Assembly: GCA_018052735.1 (NCBI GenBank)
Contig: JAGPMT010000014.1
Span: forward strand, 1-56,766
Reading direction: 5' to 3'
Origin: Phycisphaerae bacterium
GTDB taxonomy: Bacteria; Planctomycetota; Phycisphaerae; Sedimentisphaerales; Anaerohalosphaeraceae
DNA: 56,766 nt
The notes beneath the pieces were generated by a model. The model did not search any database. It was not told where the DNA came from and saw nothing but the letters and a program-made list of their open reading frames with translations. Position numbers and translations under genes: made by a program. Within the stretch, counting starts at the first letter, position 1. Each line of letters begins with the position of its first letter. Positions 36,660 through 44,716 of this stretch are shown in pieces.

Positions 36660-37937
36660 ATGAAAAACCGCAGAAATGCCCTGTTGTATAAAAAAGCCCT
36701 GAAAGTGATTCCCGGGGGCGTCAACAGCCCTGTCCGTGCTTTCAAAAGCGTCGGCGGCTGGCCGATATTCATTCAAAAAGCCAAAGGCCCCTATCTATGG
36801 GATGAGGACGGCAGCTGCTACATTGACTATTGCCTGTCGTGGGGACCCTTGATTTTTGGCCATGCCGATAAAGAAATATTGTCCGAAGTTAAAAAAACAA
36901 TGGTTAAGGGCACCAGTTACGGCATCTCGACGCGGCTTGAAATCCAGCTGGCGGAAATGATTGCTGCGGCTTTCGACTCCATCGACAAGGTTCGGCTGGT
37001 CAGTTCCGGCACCGAAGCCGTTATGACCGCTATCCGTCTGGCACGCGGCTTTACAGGACGGGATAAGATTATCAAATTCATCGGCTGCTACCACGGCCAT
37101 GCCGATCCTCTTCTGGTCAGTGCCGGCTCGGGATTGACGACCTTCGGCACTCCTTCCAGCCCCGGTGTGCCTCGGGAATGTGCCAGAAACACGCTGCTGG
37201 CACCCTACAATGATGCCGATGCAGTCGAGCGGCTTCTGACAAAGTACGCCGGCAGAGTCGCTGCAGTAATCGTTGAGCCGGTGGCCGGCAATATGGGAGT
37301 CATTCTGCCCAAAACCGGATTTCTGCAGAAACTGCGGACACTGTGCACAAAAAACAGCTGCCTGCTCATCTTTGATGAGGTCATCACGGGCTTTCGGCTC
37401 TGCTACGGCGGCGCACAAACCTTGTACAAAGTCCGGCCCGACCTGACCACATTAGGAAAAATTATCGGCGGCGGCTTTCCTATTGGAGCTGTGGGCGGGA
37501 AAGCAGAGATTATGGATATGCTCTCTCCGCAGGGTGTTGTTTATCAGGCAGGCACACTTTCCGGAAATCCTGTCTGCGTTGCCGCCGGCATTGCTGCACT
37601 CAACAAACTCAAAATACAAAATCCGTACAGCAAGCTGGACTTGCTGACCCAATCTCTCTGCAGCGGCATCAGCCGCATACTCCAAGCTAAAGGTATTCTT
37701 CATACCATAAACCGCATCGGCTCCATGTTTACGCTTTTTTTCACCGAGGCCGAGGCAGCCGATTATGATACAGCATGTCTTTCGGACACGCACCGCTTCG
37801 CTGCATACTTCCGGCAGATGCTTTCTAACGGTGTCTATCTGCCGCCATCTCAATTTGAAGCAAACTTCTTATCTACCGCCCATGCTGACAAACACATTCA
37901 TAAGACTTTGGAGGCCGTGGACAAGCTCGTCTTTTAA
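36660..37937 (+). CDS. hemL: Glutamate-1-semialdehyde 2,1-aminomutase
   Basis: HemL converts glutamate-1-semialdehyde to 5-aminolevulinate, using PLP. The 425-residue protein keeps VSSGTEAVMTAIRLAR (114-129), CYHGHAD near 143, IFDEVITGFR (237-246) and the PLP lysine K267 in TLGKIIGGGFPIGA. The length is normal. It follows the cobA-hemD gene closely, so both probably share one promoter. This shows that tetrapyrroles are made by the C5 (glutamyl-tRNA) route; hemA and hemC are not in the window. Confidence 0.96.
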   Translation: MKNRRNALLYKKALKVIPGGVNSPVRAFKSVGGWPIFIQKAKGPYLWDEDGSCYIDYCLSWGPLIFGHADKEILSEVKKTMVKGTSYGISTRLEIQLAEMIAAAFDSIDKVRLVSSGTEAVMTAIRLARGFTGRDKIIKFIGCYHGHADPLLVSAGSGLTTFGTPSSPGVPRECARNTLLAPYNDADAVERLLTKYAGRVAAVIVEPVAGNMGVILPKTGFLQKLRTLCTKNSCLLIFDEVITGFRLCYGGAQTLYKVRPDLTTLGKIIGGGFPIGAVGGKAEIMDMLSPQGVVYQAGTLSGNPVCVAAGIAALNKLKIQNPYSKLDLLTQSLCSGISRILQAKGILHTINRIGSMFTLFFTEAEAADYDTACLSDTHRFAAYFRQMLSNGVYLPPSQFEANFLSTAHADKHIHKTLEAVDKLVF

Positions 37938-38033
37938 GGCTGACCAACAATAACTAAGATGAGAGGGCACTTGCCGACACTAAAATCCTGCGGGCATTCA
38001 GGACTGAACAGATCTGATGATAAAATTTATGCG

Positions 38034-38062
38034 TTGAAAATCCTGCAATAATTGGATAAATT
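38034..38062 (+). promoter_or_regulatory. Possible promoter for the 101-residue gene
   Basis: TTGAAA (38034-38039), 17 bases, then TAAATT (38057-38062), about 45 bases before the start. Moderate match. Confidence 0.35.
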
Positions 38063-38106
38063 GATTTTTGCCGACACAAACCTTTTCTTATGAAAGGAAC
38101 ATGCAA

Positions 38107-38412
38107 ATGGGCTGGGGACGGACATTTTTACTGGGGGATGTAGGCAATCGGCTGGATATTGCCGATTGCGAAAAAGATATTCGGGTACTTAAAGAGTCGC
38201 TGATGGAGCTGCATCAGGAAGGACAGGAGATTGATTCAGAACTGTTGGCGCTTCAGCGAGAAAATGACCGGCTCAAACTGTATTTGGCTGCCCTTGTGCG
38301 TCTGCTTATAAATAAAAATGTACTCAGCCGGGATGAAATCGAGAAAATGATCAATATTATTGACGCTGAAGATGGGGCAATCGACGGAAAAGCCCGGGGC
38401 AAGGTCTTGTAA
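38107..38412 (+). CDS. Small coiled-coil protein, function unknown
   Basis: About 101 residues. A short N-terminal MGWGRTFLLGDVGNRLDIAD leads into a charged heptad-patterned helix (about 20-75: EKDIRVLKESLMELHQEG then LLALQRENDRLKLYLAALVRLL), followed by LSRDEIEKMINIIDAEDG. This looks like a dimeric coiled coil with a small C-terminal cap. I do not recognise the family. The start is chosen as ATG 38107, with AAGGA about eight bases upstream; ATG 38101 is two codons longer. It has its own possible promoter and is followed by a 179-base AT-rich spacer. Confidence 0.7.
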   Translation: MGWGRTFLLGDVGNRLDIADCEKDIRVLKESLMELHQEGQEIDSELLALQRENDRLKLYLAALVRLLINKNVLSRDEIEKMINIIDAEDGAIDGKARGKVL

Positions 38413-38526
38413 CAATTCACCAAAGACTTAATAAGCTGACAGATATAAAAGCGGCTTGCTTCAGAGTAGAAGATATTTCTTCTCTTTATATACCAAAATA
38501 ACATCTGCAAAAAACCAAAAAAAAGA

Positions 38527-38554
38527 TTGCATTTTTATTTTCATTTGGTAAACT
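38527..38554 (+). promoter_or_regulatory. Possible promoter for rpmE
   Basis: TTGCAT (38527-38532), a 16-base T-rich spacer and TAAACT (38549-38554) lie just before the rpmE ribosome site GGAGAG. Confidence 0.4.
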
Positions 38555-38591
38555 TCTTTCTTTTAATTTTAGGATATTTGGAGAGTTTATA

Positions 38592-38819
38592 ATGAAAAAA
38601 GATATTCATCCAAAATACGATGTTGTAAAGGTTCATTGCGGCTGCGGGAATACCTTTGAAACACGCAGTACGGCCAAGGAAATCCACGCAGAAATCTGCT
38701 CCCTGTGCCATCCGTTTTTTACAGGCAAGCAAAAGTTTGTGGATACAGCCGGCCGTATAGACCGGTTTAACAAGAAATTCGCTGACGGGTATTCCTTCCA
38801 GAAAAAAGAAAAGAAGTAG
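38592..38819 (+). CDS. rpmE: 50S ribosomal protein L31 (zinc-binding form)
   Basis: L31 bridges the subunits near the central protuberance. The 75-residue protein begins [20 protein letters not shown] and has all four zinc Cys at 16, 18, 36 and 39 (CGC and CSLC), then the usual [20 protein letters not shown]. So it is the zinc-storing C+ type. It is followed by two terminators and then prfA; the rpmE-prfA neighbourhood is common. Confidence 0.97.
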   Translation: MKKDIHPKYDVVKVHCGCGNTFETRSTAKEIHAEICSLCHPFFTGKQKFVDTAGRIDRFNKKFADGYSFQKKEKK

Positions 38820-38842
38820 CTGAGTTTGTACTTACACCATTG

Positions 38843-38893
38843 CGCTGTTAAGCTTAATCGAACAGATTAAGTATTGGCAGCGTAATTTTTTTG
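38843..38893 (+). terminator. Terminator after rpmE (first)
   Basis: CGCTG and CAGCG (38843-38847 with 38878-38882) enclose CTTAATC/GATTAAG (38853-38859 with 38865-38871), followed by a run of T at about 38886-38892. Confidence 0.65.
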
Positions 38894-38903
38894 CCTTCAG
38901 AAG

Positions 38904-38930
38904 AATACGACTATTATAGTCGTATTTTTT
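38904..38930 (+). terminator. Terminator after rpmE (second)
   Basis: ATACGACTA (38905-38913) pairs with TAGTCGTAT (38917-38925) around a three-base loop and is followed by T's. The arrangement is bidirectional in shape but only the plus side has a gene ending here. It lies 22 bases before the prfA start. Confidence 0.8.
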
Positions 38931-38951
38931 GGAAAAAACCGGGAGTTATAT

Positions 38952-40040
38952 ATGTCTGACACCAATACCGCTGTTTTGAACAAGCTGGCCGAGCTGGACG
39001 CCAGATGTACGGATATCGAGCAGCAGCTCAGCAATCCGGCCGTGGTTTCAGATGTCACCCGATTGGTTTCCCTGACAAAAGAACAGGGCAAACTGATGCC
39101 GCTGGTAAGCCGGTATCGCGAGTATAAGAAGCTTTCGGCTCAACTGGAAGAAGCACAGGCAATTTTGGCAGACCCGCAGCAGGACGCCGAGATGCGGGAG
39201 CTTGCCGAATCGGAAGCTGAAACATTATCTGCCAAGCAGGCAGTCCTGCTGGAAGATATTAAAAATACGCTGGTGATGGCAGATGATGCTTCGGTTGATT
39301 CGGTCATCATGGAAATTCGTCCCGGTACAGGGGGGGAAGAAGCGGCCCTGTTTGCGCGTGATTTGTACCAAATGTACACCCGCTATGCGGATAAACAGGG
39401 CTGGAAGATTGAGGTGATGGATTTTTCTCCGACGGAGATGGGAGGCATTCGAGAAGTCATTATGAATATCAAGGGAGCAGGCGTGTGGTCGAAACTGGGA
39501 TATGAAGGCGGGGGACATCGCGTCCAGCGTGTGCCGGAAACAGAATCGCAGGGCCGGATTCACACCTCGGCTGCCACAGTGGCCATTCTGCCCGAGCCGG
39601 AGGAAGTCGATGTACAGATTAATCCGGATGATGTGATAGAAAATGTCAGCTGTGCCGGCGGTCCCGGGGGGCAGAATGTCAACAAGGTTGCCAGCGCCAT
39701 CCGGCTGGAGCATATCCCGACAGGGATTGTCGTCAGCATGCGGGATGAGCGCAGCCAGCACAAGAACCGGGCAAAGGCCTACCGCATTTTGCGCAGCCGG
39801 GTGTATGAGTATTACAAATCAAAAGCCGATGCTGAACGGTCCAGCGCCCGCAAGACAATGATCGGCTCGGGGGACCGTTCGCAGCGAATCCGGACGTATA
39901 ATTTCCCGCAGAACCGCCTGACCGATCACCGCATCAATTTGTCGCTGTACAGCTTAGATAAGATTATGATGGGCGAACTGGATGAGCTGATTGCCGCATT
40001 GCAGGACTACGACAGACAGCAGCGTCTGCAGAACCTATAA
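38952..40040 (+). CDS. prfA: Peptide chain release factor 1
   Basis: RF1 reads UAA and UAG and triggers peptide release. The 362-residue protein has the GGQ loop (239-241, in CAGGPGGQNVNK) and a PxT anticodon-like motif, PET, at 195-197, instead of the SPF of RF2. RTYNFPQNRLTDHRINLSLY near 318 is typical of RF1. The ATG has GGGAG upstream. No prmC methyltransferase gene is adjacent, although one often follows prfA; the next gene is an uncharacterised two-domain protein. Confidence 0.95.
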   Translation: MSDTNTAVLNKLAELDARCTDIEQQLSNPAVVSDVTRLVSLTKEQGKLMPLVSRYREYKKLSAQLEEAQAILADPQQDAEMRELAESEAETLSAKQAVLLEDIKNTLVMADDASVDSVIMEIRPGTGGEEAALFARDLYQMYTRYADKQGWKIEVMDFSPTEMGGIREVIMNIKGAGVWSKLGYEGGGHRVQRVPETESQGRIHTSAATVAILPEPEEVDVQINPDDVIENVSCAGGPGGQNVNKVASAIRLEHIPTGIVVSMRDERSQHKNRAKAYRILRSRVYEYYKSKADAERSSARKTMIGSGDRSQRIRTYNFPQNRLTDHRINLSLYSLDKIMMGELDELIAALQDYDRQQRLQNL

Positions 40041-40058
40041 TAAAAGGATGTCTCAGCG

Positions 40059-41162
40059 ATGATTATTGTCGTTACAGGCATGGTGGGTATCGACAAGAAG
40101 CAATACTTGTCCGAAGTCTGCGACTATGCCCGGCAGCGCGGCAGAAGCATCCATCTGTACAATGTAGGCAGCCGAATGTATGAAGAAGCCCCGGATATAC
40201 CCGCCGGAAGAATACTGGATATCTCGCTGGGTCGGCTTCATTCACTGCGGCGAAGCGTTTTTAAAGATATTATTGCCAAAAGCCGCGAATACGAAAACGT
40301 CATTGTCAACACCCATGCGACATTTCGCTGGCGGCACGGCCTGTTTCCGGCGTTTGATTTTTATCAGATGCGCCAGCTCCATCCCGATTTGTTCATCTGC
40401 CTGATTGACGGTGTTGAGCCGCTGCATCTGCGGCTGACACGGGAGCATCCGATACACCATACCCTCAAAGATTTGATTGTATGGCGGGAGGAAGAGGTGC
40501 TGGCCACCCAGATGATGCAGCAGGGAACCAGCGAGAAAGCCCCCTGCTATATCTTGGCCAGAGGTCTTACCCAGCCTTCTGTTGAAACCTTTTACCGGCT
40601 GGCGTTTGAGCCGCGCCGCAAAAAAGCTTATTTGAGCTTTCCGATGACCCATGTCGCCGGCCTTGCGGATGTGCAGACGGCGATTGAGGCGTTTCGGAAG
40701 TCCATGAAAACACTGCTTACCTGTTTCGATCCGGCCGACTTGGAAGAAGCCTACCTTCCTCTCTACGCCGAACAGGCACAGAGAGAGGGCAGACACACAG
40801 TTAGCGTTACTGTCTTGGGACAGGCTATTGAACTGGATGCGGCGGAGGTTCGGCAGATCGAGCGGGATATCCGCAGTCAGATTTATGCGCGGGATTTTGC
40901 ATTGATTGACCAGTCGGATATGATTGTCAGTTTTATCCCCGAACTGCCGGACGGCATGCCGGCGTTGTCCAGCGGGGTTGAGCGCGAACTGCAGCACGCC
41001 CACGAAGCAGCCAAACAGGTCTATGTCATCTGGATGCCGAAGAATAAAAAGCCATCGATCTTTATCACCCAGACAGCCAATCGCGTATTTCGCTGCCCTG
41101 ATGAGGCGATGGATTATTTCGAAACCGCCTGCGGCTATAAAAGCGACATGCTGTTTGAGTAG
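40059..41162 (+). CDS. Two-domain protein: adenylate-kinase-like plus deoxyribosyltransferase-like, function unknown
   Basis: I do not recognise a characterised family for this 367-residue protein. The N-terminal half (about 1-180) begins MIIVVTGMVGIDKKQYL, a P-loop-like start (G7, G10, K13-K14) that lacks the usual GKS/T order, followed by strands such as YENVIVNTHATFRWRHG (78-94) and LFICLIDG (111-118), in the manner of archaeal-type adenylate kinases. The C-terminal half (about 188-367) has KAYLSFPMT (189-197) and DFALIDQSDMIVSF, SGVERELQHAHEAAKQVYVI (305-324), the layout of nucleoside 2-deoxyribosyltransferase-like domains. Both domain calls are inference from pattern. It follows prfA by 18 bases. 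Confidence 0.7.
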   Translation: MIIVVTGMVGIDKKQYLSEVCDYARQRGRSIHLYNVGSRMYEEAPDIPAGRILDISLGRLHSLRRSVFKDIIAKSREYENVIVNTHATFRWRHGLFPAFDFYQMRQLHPDLFICLIDGVEPLHLRLTREHPIHHTLKDLIVWREEEVLATQMMQQGTSEKAPCYILARGLTQPSVETFYRLAFEPRRKKAYLSFPMTHVAGLADVQTAIEAFRKSMKTLLTCFDPADLEEAYLPLYAEQAQREGRHTVSVTVLGQAIELDAAEVRQIERDIRSQIYARDFALIDQSDMIVSFIPELPDGMPALSSGVERELQHAHEAAKQVYVIWMPKNKKPSIFITQTANRVFRCPDEAMDYFETACGYKSDMLFE

Positions 41163-41170
41163 AAGCCATA

Positions 41171-41258
41171 AATGTCCCGAAGGGATGAGATATAGCAGCC
41201 GGAGATGAAATCTCCGGCAAAGGAGCTATAATAGGAATTAAGCCCCAAAGGGGCCAAA
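41171..41258. repeat. Three-hairpin intergenic element (REP-like)
   Basis: Three inverted repeats stand in a row in a 113-base gap. First, TCCC-GAA-GGGA (41175-41185). Second, nine-base arms GCCGGAGAT and ATCTCCGGC around GAA (41198-41218), itself flanked by TATAGC (41191-41196) and GCTATA (41225-41230), which can pair. Third, GCCCC-AAA-GGGGC (41242-41254). I recall similar triple-hairpin repeats with GAA/AAA loops in several bacterial phyla, often tied to REP-associated IS200-like transposases; that link is memory and inference, since only one copy lies in this window. Confidence 0.7.
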
Positions 41259-41275
41259 CAAAATGGAACATTAAA

Positions 41276-42388
41276 ATGAAGATTAAAGAGATTGCACAGG
41301 CGATTGAGGAGATTGCCCCGCTGGGGCTGGCGCAGGAGTGGGATAATGTGGGTCTGCTTATCGGCGATCCGGCGAAATCCATCAAAACCATTCTGCTGAC
41401 CATCGACACAACAAAAGCAGTCGTACAAGAGGCCAAAACACTGAAAGCGGATTTGATTTTAGCGTATCATCCGATTATCTGGGACGGCCTGAAGCGCATT
41501 ACCGCCGACGGAGCTACCGCTAATATTTATGAACTGATTCGAGCGGGCATCAGCGTCTTCTGCATTCATACCGCGCTGGACACGGTCGCCGGCGGAGTCA
41601 ATGACGCTTTAGCCGACATACTCGGTATGGATAATCCAAAGCCCATCGGCGACTATGTCGCCGATCCGGCTGGGCCGCAATATAAGGTGATTACATTTGT
41701 GCCTGATAATGCCGTAAATGAGGTAGCAGAAGCCCTGTATGCCGCCGGTGCAGGGGCTATCGGCAGCTACAGCCATTGCGGCTTTCAGACCGCAGGTGTT
41801 GGAACATTTAAGCCATTGACAGGAGCACATCCAGCCATCGGCAAAATCGGACAGATCGAAAGAGTGGACGAAATTCGTCTGGAAACGGTTGTTTCTGCCG
41901 AGAAAGTTTCAGCAGTAATTGCCGCCCTTCGAAAAAGCCACCCGTACGAGACACCAGCGTTTGATGTATTCAGACATTATAATGTCGAAAATAAGCTCGG
42001 ATTAGGCCGAATGGGTACCCTTCGAACTCCCCTTTCGATTGAACAAATCATCACAAATGTTAAAAAAGCTACTGGCGCAGCAGCCGCCGGGATTGTAGGA
42101 CAGCCAAAACGTATCATTCGGACGGCAGCCGTCTGTGCGGGAACCTGCGGCAAGCTGCTCAACACGGTCATTGCCGCCGGCTGCGATCTGTATCTGACCG
42201 GCGAACTCAAACACCATCAGGCACTGGCCGCACAGGAGGCGGGATTGACCTGCATCTGCCTGTCGCATACGGTTTCGGAGCGGTTTGCGCTGAAAAATCT
42301 GGCAAATCGCTTGAAAAAACGGCTCAAAACCTGCACAATACGGATCAGTAAAAAAGACAAAGACCCCTTTATCTGGAAAGAGATATAG
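41276..42388 (+). CDS. Nif3-like dinuclear metal centre protein
   Basis: The 370-residue protein belongs to the Nif3/YqfO family, a toroidal hexamer with a dinuclear metal site and no settled biochemical role. N-terminal QEWDNVGLLIGD (residues 20-31) and AYHPIIWDG (64-72) carry metal ligands; CIHTALDT follows near 95, and the C-terminal LTGELKHHQALAAQEAGL and HTVSER segments complete the site. Between them lies the PII-like insert (about 130-235, including SHPYETPAFDV) that marks the longer YqfO form. Its TAG shares one base with the scpB GTG. Confidence 0.93.
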   Translation: MKIKEIAQAIEEIAPLGLAQEWDNVGLLIGDPAKSIKTILLTIDTTKAVVQEAKTLKADLILAYHPIIWDGLKRITADGATANIYELIRAGISVFCIHTALDTVAGGVNDALADILGMDNPKPIGDYVADPAGPQYKVITFVPDNAVNEVAEALYAAGAGAIGSYSHCGFQTAGVGTFKPLTGAHPAIGKIGQIERVDEIRLETVVSAEKVSAVIAALRKSHPYETPAFDVFRHYNVENKLGLGRMGTLRTPLSIEQIITNVKKATGAAAAGIVGQPKRIIRTAAVCAGTCGKLLNTVIAAGCDLYLTGELKHHQALAAQEAGLTCICLSHTVSERFALKNLANRLKKRLKTCTIRISKKDKDPFIWKEI

Positions 42389-43185
42389 TGCAGGACGAAA
42401 CCCCTGATATTGCGAATACGCAGCCGGATGAAAACCTCCACGGCCAGGCATCCCCCTGCGCCAACGGTGCAGAGGATGAGCAGCTTGACCGGGCTATCCA
42501 ACAATCCGAAACAGCTCAGCAGTCCGAAGCAGACTCGCAGGAATTGGAGCCTGCCCTGTCCAAAGAGCACGCAGCCGATCTGCCAGCTCCGGAATTGACA
42601 GATACTGCCGAGGAGACGGATGACGAGCCGGAGGATGTGGAAAATCCGATTGAGATTGAGGCCACACTTGAGGCAGTAATTGAGGCGATTTTGTTTGCAA
42701 GCGACGAGCCGCTCAGCATCAATCGTCTGGCAGAAATTGCTGAGGCCGGTTCGGTAAAGGATATCCGCTCGGCTGTCACGTCGCTTAATAAAAAATACCG
42801 CACCAGCAATTGCTCGTTCCGCATCGAAAAAATCTCCGGCGGCTACCAGATGATGACCCTCTCGGCTTTTAATCCGTGGATCAGCAAGCTGATTAAGGTG
42901 CGTTCGGACAATAAGCTTACGCCGGCTGCCTTGGAAACGCTGGCGATTGTGGCTTATAAGCAGCCGATTATCCGCGCTGATATCGAAGCCATCCGGGGTG
43001 TCGCCTGCGGCGAAGTGCTGCGCAACCTGATGTACAAAGGGCTTGTCAAAATTGTCGGGCGGGCTGAAATCTTAGGCCGTCCCATGCTGTACGGGACAAC
43101 CAAAAAATTCCTTGATGCCTTCGGCCTTAACTCCCTCAAAGACCTGCCTAAGGTCGATGAACTTAAAAATCCTGAACAGGGGTAG
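42388..43185 (+). CDS. scpB: Segregation and condensation protein B
   Basis: ScpB with ScpA forms the kleisin complex of SMC condensin. The 265-residue protein has an N-terminal acidic, low-complexity tail of about 90 residues (rich in Glu, Asp, Gln) and then a winged-helix pair: TLEAVIEAILFASDEPLSIN near 92 and TPAALETLAIVAYKQPIIRADIEAIRGV near 173. The start is GTG at 42388, overlapping the preceding stop by one base. scpA is not next to it, although the two are usually neighbours. The tail is unlike typical ScpB proteins of about 190 residues. Confidence 0.92.
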   Translation: MQDETPDIANTQPDENLHGQASPCANGAEDEQLDRAIQQSETAQQSEADSQELEPALSKEHAADLPAPELTDTAEETDDEPEDVENPIEIEATLEAVIEAILFASDEPLSINRLAEIAEAGSVKDIRSAVTSLNKKYRTSNCSFRIEKISGGYQMMTLSAFNPWISKLIKVRSDNKLTPAALETLAIVAYKQPIIRADIEAIRGVACGEVLRNLMYKGLVKIVGRAEILGRPMLYGTTKKFLDAFGLNSLKDLPKVDELKNPEQG

Positions 43186-43223
43186 TTTGTACCGGAAAGC
43201 AGATTCACCTGCAATGCTGCACT

Positions 43224-43436
43224 ATGGAACCGATTATCCCTAAAACCCGAATGGACAAAACCAGTAAAACACAGGCAAATCAGGCCTATTGGCTCTGCCA
43301 TACGCAGGCAGAACACGCAGCCGCTGCAGAAAACTTTGCCAGACAGTCTGCGGATGCAGCCAGCGCGTTCACAGAGCTGCGGGTATTCTCAAATTCTTAT
43401 AAAATGGAATATCTTGCAGGCGGAGCATTTGCATAA
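43224..43436 (+). CDS. Possible small protein, 70 residues
   Basis: An ATG-started frame in the 364-base gap between scpB and mutY encodes a 70-residue Ala-rich peptide (HTQAEHAAAAENFARQSADA in its middle). There is no ribosome site and no recognised motif. It could be a real short gene, a decayed gene or chance. The rest of the gap, including a GC-rich patch near 43450-43480, shows no gene. Confidence 0.3.
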   Translation: MEPIIPKTRMDKTSKTQANQAYWLCHTQAEHAAAAENFARQSADAASAFTELRVFSNSYKMEYLAGGAFA

Positions 43437-43549
43437 AGCCCATTATGGCGCGCGATACCCGGGCGATCGCGACCCTGCCGTTCAACACGATGATAAAAAT
43501 CCCGACGAAGATTAAATATGATTAAATCAAATCTATCAATAAAATTGCT

Positions 43550-44626
43550 ATGCCCCAGCCGCCCAATCTCCATAAAGCTTTATTGAAATGGTTTTCCGCC
43601 CATGCACGGGATCTGCCGTGGCGGCGGGACCGTCGGCCGTACTCAGTCTGGATTTCAGAGATTATGCTCCAGCAGACGCAAGTCGCTGCGGTGATTGACT
43701 ATTACAACCGCTTTATGAAGCGCTTTCCCACCATCGAATCCCTTGCCGCTGCCAAGCTGGACAGCGTTCTCAAACTCTGGGAAGGGCTGGGCTATTACTC
43801 CCGCTGCCGCAACCTGCACAAGGCCGCCAAAACAATTGTCACCCATTACGGCGGCCGGCTGCCCGATACAGTCGCTGACTTGCAGAAACTTCCCGGCATC
43901 GGCCGCTACACCGCCGGCGCCATCGCCAGTATCGCCTTCAACCGTGCCGCCCCGATTCTGGACGGCAACGTCATCCGTGTCCTGTGCCGTCTCTTTCGCA
44001 TCAACAACAATCCAAAAGAAACCGCAACAAAAAAACGGCTTTGGCAGCTTGCCGATTCGCTGGTGCATACAAAAGAACCGGGGCGCTTTAATGAGGCAAT
44101 GATGGAACTGGGTGCAACAGTTTGCACGCCTGCCAATCCCCAGTGTCCGGCCTGTCCGCTGCGGCAATACTGCGGTGCCTTTGCGCACAATGAACAAAAT
44201 GAGCTGCCCGTTAAACACAAGCAGCCCCCTTTGCCTCATTATACAATTGTCGCCGGCATCGTTTTTAAAGACACCCAAATCCTCATCGACAAGCGCAGGC
44301 CCGACGGCTTCTTGGGCGGCCTATGGGAATTCCCCGGCGGTAAAAAACAGAAAAACGAATCCTTTAAATCCGCTGTGGCCCGCGAGGTTAAAGAGGAAAC
44401 CGGCATTGACATTGAAGTCGGCACTCGACTGTGCATCGTCCGGCACGCCTACTCACACTTCAAAATTACACTGCACACTTATCTGTGCCGGTACAAATCC
44501 GGCACTGCCCGGCCGCTGGCCTGCGACGCCGTGAAATGGATAGCCCCCAAAGACCTGAAAAAATATGCTCTGCCTGCCGCCAATCAGAAAATAATCAGCT
44601 GCCTGAAATCTGCCGGCATTCTTTAA
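43550..44626 (+). CDS. mutY: A/G-specific adenine glycosylase MutY
   Basis: MutY removes adenine mispaired with 8-oxoguanine. The 358-residue protein has catalytic E37 in SEIMLQQTQ, the helix-hairpin-helix LPGIGRYTAGAIAS (114-127), catalytic D138 in ILDGNVIRV and the four iron-sulfur Cys at 192, 199, 202 and 208. The C-terminal NUDIX-like domain (about 230-350) recognises 8-oxoG. Its GGKKQKNESFKSAVAREVKEETG stretch (264-286) keeps the Nudix box pattern closely. No ribosome site stands before the ATG. dapB follows under its own promoter. Confidence 0.95.
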   Translation: MPQPPNLHKALLKWFSAHARDLPWRRDRRPYSVWISEIMLQQTQVAAVIDYYNRFMKRFPTIESLAAAKLDSVLKLWEGLGYYSRCRNLHKAAKTIVTHYGGRLPDTVADLQKLPGIGRYTAGAIASIAFNRAAPILDGNVIRVLCRLFRINNNPKETATKKRLWQLADSLVHTKEPGRFNEAMMELGATVCTPANPQCPACPLRQYCGAFAHNEQNELPVKHKQPPLPHYTIVAGIVFKDTQILIDKRRPDGFLGGLWEFPGGKKQKNESFKSAVAREVKEETGIDIEVGTRLCIVRHAYSHFKITLHTYLCRYKSGTARPLACDAVKWIAPKDLKKYALPAANQKIISCLKSAGIL

Positions 44627-44637
44627 CAGCTCGGTGC

Positions 44638-44666
44638 TTGCCAACAGCCGGCATATCGTCTATAAT
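44638..44666 (+). promoter_or_regulatory. Promoter for dapB
   Basis: TTGCCA (44638-44643), a 17-base spacer and a perfect TATAAT (44661-44666), 51 bases before the ATG. This is the best sigma70-type promoter in the window. Confidence 0.7.
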
Positions 44667-44716
44667 GATTATCCAAAACAACTGAAATCCAATATAAGAA
44701 AATTTAGGAGCGGGCA

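Noticed and set aside
41263-41274. Short ATG frame (MEH) just before the Nif3 gene as a leader peptide
   Set aside because: Only three codons with no ribosome site; consistent with chance.
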